A stretch of 64,000 nt of DNA, from contig JAKOWJ010000161.1 of the NCBI GenBank assembly GCA_029781595.1, positions 1-64,000 of the forward strand, given 5' to 3'. The translations under genes were made by a program, and so were the position numbers. The notes beneath the pieces are model-generated. The model made no database searches. It was not told the origin of the DNA and saw only the letters and a program-made list of their open reading frames with translations. The stretch comes from Pseudomonadota bacterium. GTDB lineage: Bacteria > Pseudomonadota > Gammaproteobacteria > Burkholderiales > Usitatibacteraceae. Positions 35,010 to 47,037 of the stretch are shown here, piece after piece (positions within the stretch are counted from its first letter, which is position 1; each line of letters opens with the position of its first letter).

Positions 35010-36263
35010 ATGGGCATCGTCGAACGCATCAAGAACATCCTTCTCACCCCGAAGACGGAATGGCCGGTGATCGCGGGCGAGGCGAGCACCACGGGCGAGC
35101 TGCTCGGGGGCTACGTCGCGCCGCTCGCGGGCCTGTCGGTGCTGTGCGGGTTCGTGGGCAAGACGCTCATCGGCGTGAGCGTGCCCTTCATGGGCACGAT
35201 GCGCACGCCTTTCCTCGCGGGCATCGGCATCGCCGTGTTCGCGTTCGTGATGGCCTTCGTGGGCATCCTCATCCTGTCGACCGTGATCAACGTCCTGGCG
35301 CCCACCTTCGGCGGCGAGAAGAACTCCACGCAGGCGCTCAAGGTCGCGGTGTACGCCTACACGCCGGCGTGGATCGCCGGGTTCCTGGGCATCATCCCGG
35401 CGCTGGGCCTCATCGGCGTGGTGATCTCGCTGTACGGCCTGTACCTGCTCTACCTCGGCCTGCCGCGCCTCATGAAGAACCCGGAGGAGAAGTCCATCGG
35501 CTACACGGCGGTCGTGGTCATCGTCGCGATCGTGGTGAGCATCCTCATCTCGATCATGGCCACGGGCGTGGCCATGCTGTTCGGCGGCGGGGCGATGATG
35601 GGCATGGGCGCGCTCGGCGGGCACGAGGCCTCGCCGCAGGTCACCTTCGACAAGGACTCCCCGATGGGCAAGCTCGAGGAGTTCGGCAAGCGCATGGAGC
35701 AGGCGGGCAAGAAGATGGAGGCGGCCGAGAAGAGCGGGGACCCGAAGGCGCAGATGCAGGCGGCCATGGAGGGCCTGGGCGCCGCGCTGGGCGGCGGCAA
35801 GCGCTACGAGCCCGTCGACCCGGCGCAGCTCAAGGCGATGGTGCCGGAGTCGCTGGCGGGCCTGCGTCGCAACAGCGTGGCCTCCGAGAAGGGCGGGATG
35901 GCCGGGCTGCAGATGTCGCAGGCCGACGCCTCGTTCACGGACGGCGCCGGCAAGCACGTCGACCTTCGCATCCAGGACACGGGCGGGGCCGCGGGCCTCA
36001 TGGGGCTGGCGGCCTGGGCGAACGTCCAGGGCGAGAAGGAGACGGACTCGCGCATCGAGCGCACGACCCGCGAGGGCGGGCGCATGGTGCACGAGGAGAT
36101 CTCGAAGAAGGGCGGCCCCAACGAGCTCACCGTGGTCGTGGGCGAGCGCTTCATCGTCACCGCGCGCGGCGACGGCGTGCCCATCGAGACGCTGCGCTCG
36201 GCCGTCGGGTCGCTGGACCTGGCCGGCCTCGAGGCGAAGAAGGAAGCCGGGGCGGTCAAGTAG
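35010..36263 (+). CDS. Yip1-domain membrane protein
   Basis: MGIVERIKNILLTPKTEWPVIAGE start, five or so TM helices, soluble C-terminal part. Confidence 0.85.
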   Translation: MGIVERIKNILLTPKTEWPVIAGEASTTGELLGGYVAPLAGLSVLCGFVGKTLIGVSVPFMGTMRTPFLAGIGIAVFAFVMAFVGILILSTVINVLAPTFGGEKNSTQALKVAVYAYTPAWIAGFLGIIPALGLIGVVISLYGLYLLYLGLPRLMKNPEEKSIGYTAVVVIVAIVVSILISIMATGVAMLFGGGAMMGMGALGGHEASPQVTFDKDSPMGKLEEFGKRMEQAGKKMEAAEKSGDPKAQMQAAMEGLGAALGGGKRYEPVDPAQLKAMVPESLAGLRRNSVASEKGGMAGLQMSQADASFTDGAGKHVDLRIQDTGGAAGLMGLAAWANVQGEKETDSRIERTTREGGRMVHEEISKKGGPNELTVVVGERFIVTARGDGVPIETLRSAVGSLDLAGLEAKKEAGAVK

Positions 36264-36273
36264 CCGGCCGCGC

Positions 36274-37143
36274 TCAGGCGGCGACGACCCTCACCGGGTC
36301 GTCGTAGAGCTCGCGGCGCTTGTCGAGGAGCGGGATCGTGGTGCCGTTCAGGCGGTTGTGGCCCAGCAGCGCGAGGTCGACGTCCGCCACCACGATCTGC
36401 TCGGCGTTGGCGATGCCCTCGGCGGCGATGCCGTCGCGCGCGAAGGGGAAATCCGACGGGGCGATGATCGCGGCCTGCCCGTAGTGCATGCGCAGGCCGC
36501 TCACGCGCAGGTTGCCCACGGTCGAGGTCATCGCCACGTAGACCTGGTTCTCGATGGCGCGCGCGTGGCAGCAGTAGCGCACGCGCAGGAACCCCTGCCG
36601 GTCGTCGGTGCAGCTGGGCACGAAGAGGATGTCCGCGCCGGCCTCCGACACCTGCCGCGCCAGCTCCGGGAACTCCACGTCGTAGCACACCAGGATCGCG
36701 ATCCTGCCGTGCGCCGTCTCGAAGAGCGAGAGCGACTCGCCGGGCGTGGTGTCCCAGTGGTCCTTCTCCCAGCGCGTGCGGTGCAGCTTGTCCTGCTCGA
36801 AGACCTCGCCCGCCGGGTTGAAGAGGTAGGCCGTGTTGTACAGGCGCTCGCCGCGCAGGGTGGGGTGGCTGCCGGCCACGAGATGGTAGCCGTGTTTCCG
36901 CGCGTGCCGGCGCATGAGCTCGACGTAGCGGGGCGTGAAGCCCGAGAGCTCGCGGACGGCCCGCCGAACGTCGCCCGCGTCCAGCAGGGACATGAGCTGC
37001 GTGGTGAAGATCTCCGGCAGCACGACGAACTGCGGCCGGTACTCGGCCGCCGCGTCGAGCACGAAGTCCACCTGGCTCTCGAAGTCCGCCCAGTCCGCCA
37101 CGTGCCGCAGGTGGTACTGCACCGCGGCGATGCGCACCCTCAC
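36274..37143 (-). CDS. Carbon-nitrogen hydrolase (nitrilase superfamily)
   Basis: Catalytic triad: VVLPEIFT (Glu), DKLHRT (Lys), VCYDVEFPEL (Cys); GTG start overlapping the GNAT stop. Confidence 0.92.
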   Translation of the reverse strand: MRVRIAAVQYHLRHVADWADFESQVDFVLDAAAEYRPQFVVLPEIFTTQLMSLLDAGDVRRAVRELSGFTPRYVELMRRHARKHGYHLVAGSHPTLRGERLYNTAYLFNPAGEVFEQDKLHRTRWEKDHWDTTPGESLSLFETAHGRIAILVCYDVEFPELARQVSEAGADILFVPSCTDDRQGFLRVRYCCHARAIENQVYVAMTSTVGNLRVSGLRMHYGQAAIIAPSDFPFARDGIAAEGIANAEQIVVADVDLALLGHNRLNGTTIPLLDKRRELYDDPVRVVAA

Positions 37144-37877
37144 GCCGCCCTCCGGGCGAGCGCCGGCGGCCGCGGCGCGGCGTACTTCTCGTTGAGCCAC
37201 ACGATGAGCGCGGCGTGGCCGCACGAGGGCGCGTCCTCGGGCAGGTAGTTGTGGATGACGCCGCAGTACTGGAAGCCCTGCGAGAGCTGGAAGCGCAGCA
37301 CCGGGTCGGCGATGTCGCCCCAGACCACGCGCATCGCGTAGAGCTCCGGCGACATCACGTCCTTCGCGTTGCGGTACCCCGGCAGGCGCCCGGCGGCGAT
37401 GATGCGCTTGAGGTTCAGGCTGCGGCACAGCTGGCGGCGGGCCTTGTAGAGCGCGCGGCCGATGCCGTTGCCGCGACGCCTGGCGTCGACGACCACCTCC
37501 GCGCCGTAGAGCGTGCGCCCGGCCGGGTCGTGGGTGGCGAACGTCCCGTCGCCGGTGATCGCCTTCCACGTGTGGTCCACCGCGTATTCGTCCCACGACA
37601 CGACGAGCGAGGCCGAGGCGCCGACCACGAGCCCGTCCTGCTCGGCGACGAGCTGGCCCGCGGGGAAGGCCGCGCGCTGCGCGGCGAGCTGCTCCGGCGT
37701 CCACGGGGCGATCTCGGGGTAGGCGAGGCGCTGCAGCTTGGCGATGGCCTCGAAGTCCCCGGGCCGCGACTCGCGCACGGCGAGCGGGCCGCGCGCGTGG
37801 CGGCCGGCCCGCCAGACGTCGGCGAGCGTGGCGTTGGGGGGCAGGGCGCGCTTCAGGGTCTCCTCGATGGTGCTCAT
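37140..37877 (-). CDS. GNAT family N-acetyltransferase
   Basis: LYGAEVVVDARRRGNGIGRALYKARRQL acetyl-CoA binding motif. Confidence 0.88.
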   Translation of the reverse strand: MSTIEETLKRALPPNATLADVWRAGRHARGPLAVRESRPGDFEAIAKLQRLAYPEIAPWTPEQLAAQRAAFPAGQLVAEQDGLVVGASASLVVSWDEYAVDHTWKAITGDGTFATHDPAGRTLYGAEVVVDARRRGNGIGRALYKARRQLCRSLNLKRIIAAGRLPGYRNAKDVMSPELYAMRVVWGDIADPVLRFQLSQGFQYCGVIHNYLPEDAPSCGHAALIVWLNEKYAAPRPPALARRAA

Positions 37878-37891
37878 GGCGTTCTCCTCGT

Positions 37892-38341
37892 TCAGTGGAC
37901 GACGAGCACGGGCAGCCCGCCGCCGCGGACCACCTGCGCGGCGAGGCTGCCGGTGAGCGCCGAGAGCAGGCTGCCGTAGCCGTCGGTGGCCATGACGATC
38001 AGGTCGCAGCCCTGCTCCTCGGCCACGTCCAGGATGGCGCTCGCGGGCTGCGGGGAGCGGACCTGGATCGCCGCGACGTCCACGCCGGCCTCGCGCGCGA
38101 TGCTCGCGGCCTGCAGGAGGGCGCGGTCCTCCTCGGGAGGCACCGGGTCGGCGGCCGGGTCCAGGGGCACGGGCGCGCCCACCACGCCCAGGCCCATGAA
38201 GGCGACGTCGGGCACCGCGGGGGGCACGACGTGCACGGCGATCACTTCGGCGCCGATCGAGCCGGCGAGGTCCGACGCGGCGCGCACCGCGTGCTCGGAC
38301 CCGCGCGTGCCGTCGGCGGGCACGAGGATTCTCCGGAACAT
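37892..38341 (-). CDS. Universal stress protein (UspA family)
   Basis: RRILVPADGTRGSEHAVRAA...GCDLIVMATDGYGSLLSALTGSLAAQVV. Confidence 0.9.
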   Translation of the reverse strand: MFRRILVPADGTRGSEHAVRAASDLAGSIGAEVIAVHVVPPAVPDVAFMGLGVVGAPVPLDPAADPVPPEEDRALLQAASIAREAGVDVAAIQVRSPQPASAILDVAEEQGCDLIVMATDGYGSLLSALTGSLAAQVVRGGGLPVLVVH

Positions 38342-38352
38342 GGCGGCCTCCC

Positions 38353-38952
38353 TCAGTAGCCCTTGCGGAACTCGGTGTTCCGGCAGGAGGGGCACGGCGG
38401 GACGGTGCCCGTCTCGCGGAAGCGCAGCACGCCGCCGCAGCCGGCGCAGGTGAGCGTGCCGGCGCTGGTCACCTCGCCCGTGCGGTAGGCGAGCGCCTCG
38501 TCGGCGCGGTGCGCGAAGTCGTGCAGGCCGTCGCCGGCGGCTTCGAGCGCCTTCGCGAGCGAGGCGAGGGCGCCCGCGCCCAGGCGCGCGGGGTCCAGGC
38601 GCTCGCGCGCTCGCTCGCCGGCCGTGCGCAGCTCCGCGGCGGTGCGGTCGAGGTCGCGCAGCAGGAGCACTTTCAGGCGCTCGCTCTGGTCGCGGGTGAC
38701 GGCGCCTGCGGCGGCCATCTGCTCGCGTGCCTTTTCCGCGGCCACCTCCATCGCGGCACGGCTGCGGTCCGTGCCCTGCTCGTAGGCGAGGCGGAAGCGC
38801 TCGGCCAGGCGGTCGTAGAGCGACTCCTGGCGGTGGCGCACGACGGCGGCGGCGGCGCGGATGCGCGCGATGGCGCGCGCCTCGGCCTCGGTGCGCGCTC
38901 GGGTGCGCGAGTTGCCGCGCGCGGCGGTGTGGCGGTTCTCGAGAGATTTCAT
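38353..38952 (-). CDS. Zinc-ribbon helical protein, unknown function
   Basis: Long charged helical region; C-terminal CAGCGGVLRF...CPSCRNTEF; SD AAAGGAG. Confidence 0.8.
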   Translation of the reverse strand: MKSLENRHTAARGNSRTRARTEAEARAIARIRAAAAVVRHRQESLYDRLAERFRLAYEQGTDRSRAAMEVAAEKAREQMAAAGAVTRDQSERLKVLLLRDLDRTAAELRTAGERARERLDPARLGAGALASLAKALEAAGDGLHDFAHRADEALAYRTGEVTSAGTLTCAGCGGVLRFRETGTVPPCPSCRNTEFRKGY

Positions 38953-39154
38953 GGTCGATCTCCTTTCGCGGGTTTCGATGGGCGCCGGGCGCGCGCGAGC
39001 GCTCGCCTGGCGTTGTTCGCCCGGAATCTCCGGGCCCGGAAAGGCGCCGCGCGCAATCGGGGCGCGGAGCCGTGGGACGGTCCGCGCGGGGGCGGACCGG
39101 CGTGCCTTCGAGTGGGGCCGTAGGCCCGTGATGGCACGTGCTTGCTGAGTGAGA

Positions 39155-39160
39155 ATTATA
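39155..39160 (-). promoter_or_regulatory. -10 element TATAAT for the stress-type operon
   Basis: GGTATAATTCTC on the minus strand ~200 bp upstream of the 38952 start. Confidence 0.5.
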
Positions 39161-39279
39161 CCACGGGCAACCCTCCCGGTCACCCGCGGCGCGCACGCGC
39201 GACGGCGGGGTTGACGCGGCGCGATGCTGCATGGCAGCATCGAACCCGTACGAATTGCCGGGCGTTTTTTCCGAGAGAC

Positions 39280-39399
39280 ATGACCAAGACCTTCATTTCC
39301 AGACCGTTCGCCGCGCAGCCGCGCGTGTCCGGCCATTGGCTGGATCGCGTTGCGTCCTGCGTCATGGACGGCACCGTCTCCGGGAGAGCGATCGGGTAG
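39280..39399 (+). CDS. Possible 39-aa small ORF
   Basis: MTKTFISRPFAAQPRVSGHWLDRVASCVMDGTVSGRAIG; GAGAGAC before ATG; hairpin downstream. Confidence 0.35.
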   Translation: MTKTFISRPFAAQPRVSGHWLDRVASCVMDGTVSGRAIG

Positions 39400-39430
39400 C
39401 ACGCCGCATTCGCCGCGAAGAATCCCTCGC

Positions 39431-39463
39431 GAAGCCCGGAGACCCGAAAGGACTCCGGGCTTC
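39431..39463 (+). terminator. Strong hairpin (possible terminator)
   Basis: GAAGCCCGGAG-ACCCGAAAGGA-CTCCGGGCTTC, 11-bp perfect stem; weak U tract. Confidence 0.5.
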
Positions 39464-39497
39464 GTGCTTCTGGCATCGAGAAAACGACGACAAGGGG

Positions 39498-39701
39498 ATG
39501 GCGATGGATGCGGCAGGCGTCTTGAAGGAAGCCTGGCGGGCGTGGAAGCCCGCGCGGGCGGTGCGGTTGAAGCGCCCCGAGGCGGGCTACGCGCGGTACG
39601 AGGCCGAGCGCCGCGCGGGACTGCCGGGGCGCGTGGCCAACGCGCACGCGCGCTTCGAGCTCGATGCGCGGGCGGCGATGCGCGAGTGGCTGATGGTGTA
39701 G
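39498..39701 (+). CDS. Small hypothetical protein (67 aa)
   Basis: AAGGGG SD-like then MAMDAAGVLKEAWRAWKPARAVRLKRPEAGYARYEAERRAG... Confidence 0.5.
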   Translation: MAMDAAGVLKEAWRAWKPARAVRLKRPEAGYARYEAERRAGLPGRVANAHARFELDARAAMREWLMV

Positions 39702-39960
39702 TGGCAGGAACCGGCAACTTCGCGGGCTGTGCGCGGCCCGCCTAGCGAGGATTTCGGGTTGCCGCCCGGGGGGTCCCCACGTCGGTGGGACGGCCCCGCG
39801 CCGGGGAGGGACGCCTCCCGGCCCCGACCGGGTTCGACGACGCACGCGGCCGGTCCCGAGGGGCCGGCCGCGGTCGGAAACGGGCTCGGGACCCCCGCGT
39901 CGGGTAAAATGGAGGGCTTTTCCGTCCCGGAAATCTCTCGCCTCGAAGGTAGGTCACGCC

Positions 39961-41617
<1,657 letters not shown>

Positions 41618-41625
<8 letters not shown>

Positions 41626-42526
41626 CCGCGCGCGGGCGCGCGAGGCGCGCCTGCAGGAGCAGCGCGGCGATGACCAGCGAGGCGCCGGCGATCTCGCCCG
41701 CGCCCGGCACGGCGCCCCTCGCGGCCCCGATCACGAGGGCGGAGACGGGCACGAAGTTGATGAAGACGATGCCCTGGGCGGCCCCGAGCGCGCGCACGCC
41801 CCGGTTGAACGCCAGCGCGGCGAGCACCGTGGGGATGAGCACCACGTAGAGGAGCGAGGGCCCCAGCGCGCGCAGCGTGCCCGCGTCGGGCTCGTGCGCC
41901 CAGCCCAGCGCGGTGGCGGCCACGGCCAGCGCCACCAGGCCCGGCGCGGCGAGGGCCGCCGTGAAGGCGGTGTACTCGGCGACCGTGAGGGCCGGCAGCG
42001 CCGCCTGCCCCCGCGTGTAGAGCACCCAGCCCAGCGTGCCGGCGAGGACCACCAGGTCGCCCCGCCAGGCGCCGGCGGGCGCCCCGCGCGTTCCCAGGCC
42101 CGCGACGAGGACGACCCCGGCGATGGCCAGCGCGACCACGCCCCAGGCCCACGCCGGCGGGCGGCTGCGCTCGAGCAGCGCGCGCAGCATCAGCGTGGTG
42201 ACGGGCATCGTGGCCATGATCACCGCGCCGTGCGAGGGCGCGGTGTGCTCGAGGCCGGCGAAGACGAGCAGGCTGAAGAATCCGTAGCCGAGCATGCCGT
42301 AGGCGAAGAGGGCGCGCAGGTGCCGGCGCGCGAGGCACCAGCGCACCGGCCCCTGCCAGGCCAGGAAGGCGAGCAGCAGCACCGTCGCGCCGGCATAGCG
42401 AAGCGCGGTGAACCACCAGGGGTCCAGGCTCGCCACGACGAGCTTGCCGACGTGGAAGAGGCTGCCCCAGGCGAAGGTGGCGAGCAGGAGCGCGGCGAAG
42501 GCGCCGGCGCGGCCGGTCGGGTTCAT
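41618..42526 (-). CDS. EamA/DMT family transporter
   Basis: ~10 TM helices, two EamA halves. Confidence 0.9.
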
Positions 42527-42662
42527 GAGGGTCTCCGGTGAAGGGTTGCGAGGCCGGCGATCCTAGGCGCGGGGAAGGCGCGCATCCATTCGCGAATGCG
42601 GAAGGGGGCCTTCGCCGCGCGCGAATTCACGCCGCCGCCCCGGTCGTGGAAAATGGGCGCCC

Positions 42663-43538
42663 ATGGAGCTCTACCAGCTGCGCACCTTCGTCACCGTGGC
42701 CCGCGAGGCCAACCTCACGCGTGCCGCCGAGCGCCTGTTCACGAGCCTGCCGGCGGTGAGCGCGCAGGTGAAGGCGCTGGAGGAGGAGTTCGGCGTGCGG
42801 CTGTTCAACCGCACCTCGCGCGGGATGGCGCTCACCGAGGCGGGCGAGCGCCTGCGCGCGGAGGCCGAGCGCGCCCTCGAGGCGGCCGAGCGCGTGAAGG
42901 CCGCGGCGGCGAGCGCGCGCGGCGAGGTCTCCGGCACGGTGCGCATGGGCACCGTCACCGACCCCCTGTCGCTGCGCCTGGGCGAGGTCCTGGTGCGGCT
43001 CGCCGAGCGCCACCCGGGCGTGGCGATGCACCTCTCGCAGGCCGTCTCGGGGGCGGTGCTCGACCTGGTGCGCCGCGGCGAGCTCGACTGCGGCTACCTG
43101 CTCACGGAGGAGACGCCCGCGGACCTCGCGCTGGAGCGCCTCTCGCCGGTCGCGCTCGTCGTCGCGCTGCCGGCGCGGCTCGCCCCGCGGGCGGCCGCGC
43201 TCGGCCTGGAGGAGGTGGCGGCCATGCCGTGGATCTGCATGCCGCCGCGCTGCTCGACGCGCTCGCACCTGGAGCGCCTGTTCCGCGAGGCCGGGCGCGA
43301 GCCGCGCTTCGCCCTGGCCGCCGACACCGAGTCGAGCGTGCGCAGCCTCGTGGCGAGCGGCATGGGCGCGGGGATCCTGCGCCGCGACCAGGCGGAGGCG
43401 GCCGAGCGCGCCGGCGAGGCCGCGGTCTGGCCGGCGTGGCAGGGCGACACCTGGCTCTGCTGGGCCTCCCGGCCCCTGGAGCCGCCGGGCGGCGCCGTGG
43501 CCACGGTGCGCGAGGCGGTGCTCGAAGCCTGGCGGTGA
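42663..43538 (+). CDS. LysR-family transcriptional regulator
   Basis: MELYQLRTFVTVAREANLTRAAERLFTSLPAVSAQVKALEEEFGVRLFNR. Confidence 0.95.
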   Translation: MELYQLRTFVTVAREANLTRAAERLFTSLPAVSAQVKALEEEFGVRLFNRTSRGMALTEAGERLRAEAERALEAAERVKAAAASARGEVSGTVRMGTVTDPLSLRLGEVLVRLAERHPGVAMHLSQAVSGAVLDLVRRGELDCGYLLTEETPADLALERLSPVALVVALPARLAPRAAALGLEEVAAMPWICMPPRCSTRSHLERLFREAGREPRFALAADTESSVRSLVASGMGAGILRRDQAEAAERAGEAAVWPAWQGDTWLCWASRPLEPPGGAVATVREAVLEAWR

Positions 43539-43587
43539 GGGCTGGCGCCGGCGGATACAATCGCGCTTCCGCCCCCCGCCCGCCCGC

Positions 43588-44475
43588 ATGCGACCCGCGC
43601 CCGTCTTCGCCAGCATCGCGTTCCTGAGGATCGCGGGCTTCGGCGCGCGCTCCGTGACCGAGCAGGCCGGCCTGAAGTCGCGCCTGGAGGCGAGCGTGCG
43701 CGAGGCGCTCGCGGGCGTGCCGGCCGCGGACCGCATCGTGCTCGACGCCGAGGACGGCCTCGCGCTCGTCCTCTTCGGCGACCCGGCGCGCGCCCTCGAC
43801 CTCGCGCAATCGCTGCGCGCCGCGGAAGGCGGGGCGCCGCTGCAGGCGGGCGTGAACCACGGCCCCATCGCCGTCACGGCGCGCGACGCGGGAGCGAGGG
43901 TCTTCGGCGACGGGCTCGCGGCGGCGGCCGCGGCGGCGGGCTTCGCCACGGGCGAGCGGGTGCTCGTCACCGCGCCCTTCGCCCGGATGCTGGAGGCGAC
44001 GCGGCCGGACCGCGCCGCGGAGCTCGCGCCGGCCGGGGAGTTCACCGACGCGCGCGTGCGCCTGCACGCCTTCTACACGCCGGATCCGCGCCGGCGCGTG
44101 GCGCGGCGCAACCGCTTCGCCGCCTACGCGCTGGCCGGCATCCTCGGGATCCTGCTGCTGGGCGTGGCCGGGCGCGAGGTGAACCGCCGCTTCTTCCCGC
44201 CGCGCCCGGCGGTCGTCGTCTTCGAGGTGCGCCCCCGCGGCGACGTCGTGATCGACGGCTACTCGTACGGGCGCACGCCGCCGCTCAAGGAGGCGGAGGT
44301 GCCCCCGGGGCGCCACCGCGTGCAGGTGCTCAACGGGCGCCTGCCGCCGCTGGACATCCAGGTGAGCCTGGAGCCGGGCGAGCGCATGACGATCACCCAC
44401 ACCTTCGCCGGCGAGCGCCCCGCGCCCCGTCCCGGCGGGTTCTGGCGCGACCTGCGCCGCAGCCTGGGGTTCTAG
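43588..44475 (+). CDS. Degenerate class III cyclase-like domain, TM helix and PEGA domain protein
   Basis: [33 protein letters not shown]...[52 protein letters not shown]. Confidence 0.7.
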   Translation: MRPAPVFASIAFLRIAGFGARSVTEQAGLKSRLEASVREALAGVPAADRIVLDAEDGLALVLFGDPARALDLAQSLRAAEGGAPLQAGVNHGPIAVTARDAGARVFGDGLAAAAAAAGFATGERVLVTAPFARMLEATRPDRAAELAPAGEFTDARVRLHAFYTPDPRRRVARRNRFAAYALAGILGILLLGVAGREVNRRFFPPRPAVVVFEVRPRGDVVIDGYSYGRTPPLKEAEVPPGRHRVQVLNGRLPPLDIQVSLEPGERMTITHTFAGERPAPRPGGFWRDLRRSLGF

Positions 44476-44477
44476 CC

Positions 44478-45636
<1,159 letters not shown>

Positions 45637-45653
<17 letters not shown>

Positions 45654-46578
45654 CGGAGGCGGCGCCGGTCGCGAAGCTCGCGAGCAGGCAGGCGGTGAAC
45701 ACGAGGAAGGCGAGGGAGAAGGCCCCCATGTTCGGGCCCTTGGCGGCGTGCGACCAGCCGCGCCGGCGCATCGCCGGCAGCGTGCGCGCCGACACCGCCG
45801 CCGAGACGAGCATGGGCGCCCAGGCCCACGCGGGCCACGGGACGGCGAGCGCGAGCGGCAGCACCGCCGCGTGCCCTGCCGCCGCGAGCGCGTAGACCGG
45901 CCAGTGCGCCCGCTCCGGGCCCAGCGCGATCGCGAGCGTGCGCCGCCCCGCGAGGGCGTCTCCCACGCGGTCGCAGGCGTTGTTGGTCGAGAGGATCCCG
46001 GCGATCACGAACGAGGAGGGCAGGCCCGCGAGGACCGTCGCGACGTCGAGCCGGCGGGTGTGCACGTACGCGGCCGTCCACACGAGGACGCCCCCGAGCA
46101 GGCCGCCCGCGAAGAACTCGCCCACGGGCGTGCGCGAGATCGGTCGCGGGCCGCCGGAGTAGAAGTACGCGAAGACCATGCACGCGGCCCCCGCGGCCGT
46201 CACCCCCCAGCCGGCGCGCGCGCCGAGGGCGAGCCCCAGGGGCACCGCGGCCGCGTAGAGCGCGAGCGACAGGTGCAGCGCGAGCCGCGGGTCGATGCGC
46301 CGCTGCACGAGCGCCTTGAAGCGCTCCTGGTCCGAGTCTGGCGTGTCCACGCCGCCGAGGAAGTCGAAGTAGCTGTTGAAGCCCGTGGTGCCCATGTCCA
46401 CGAGCAGGGTCGCCGCGGCCATGAGCCCGAAGGCCGCCCAGGAGAAGGACGCCGGCGCCGTCGCGAGCGCCCAGCCGCTGCCCACGAGGAGCGAGGAGAC
46501 GCTCACGATCTTGGTGCGGATGTCGACGAGCTTGAGCAGGTCGACGGCGGAGGGCGCCACGCCCTGGTAGGCGAGCAT
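45637..46578 (-). CDS. UbiA/MenA-family prenyltransferase
   Basis: [15 protein letters not shown] and [19 protein letters not shown] within a polytopic protein. Confidence 0.85.
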
Positions 46579-46671
46579 TCGTCGCGACGCGCCCGTCGGG
46601 GGCGCGGGGCGGTTCCAGTATCGCGCGGCGGCCGTCGCGCGCCTTGCCGCAGATCAGGGAGCGTGCGCGGG

Positions 46672-47028
46672 CTAGAGGCGCCGGTCCATGCTGCGCAGGC
46701 GGGCGGCCATCACGCGCATGATCTCCAGGGCGAAGTCCGGGTCCTCGCGCACCAGCGCCTTGAAGCGCTGCGCCGTCACCGGCACCAGCGCGCACTCGGT
46801 GAGCGCCGTGGCCGTGGCGCTGCGCGGCGCCGCGTCGATGAGCGCCATCTCGCCGAAGACCCCGCCCTTGCCCACCTTCTCGAGCGTGCGGCCCGTGACC
46901 GACAGCCGCACCGAGCCGCTCATCACCACGTAGAGGTGCTTGCCGTCGTCGCCTTCGACGAAGATGGTCTCGCCGGCCGCGAAGGTCTTCGTCTCGGCGG
47001 CGTCGCGGAATAGCGTGAGCGTGGACAT
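46672..47028 (-). CDS. Stand-alone cyclic nucleotide-binding domain protein
   Basis: AGETIFVEGDDGKHLYVVMSGSVRLS...GVFGEMALIDAAPRSATATA; no HTH. Confidence 0.9.
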   Translation of the reverse strand: MSTLTLFRDAAETKTFAAGETIFVEGDDGKHLYVVMSGSVRLSVTGRTLEKVGKGGVFGEMALIDAAPRSATATALTECALVPVTAQRFKALVREDPDFALEIMRVMAARLRSMDRRL

Positions 47029-47037
47029 GGCGGGGCC

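Noticed and set aside
32418-36092. 1224-aa minus-strand ORF
   Set aside because: Overlaps antisense/out-of-frame with the NYN, Asp-box lipoprotein and Yip1 genes, all with better domain evidence.
39211-39241. TTGACG followed by hairpin as a sigma70 promoter
   Set aside because: No acceptable -10 at 16-18 bp spacing; kept only as a hairpin in the small-RNA candidate.
39223-39260. tRNA-like sequence (GCATCGAACCC)
   Set aside because: No acceptor stem, anticodon arm or CCA context could be assembled; only a simple hairpin.
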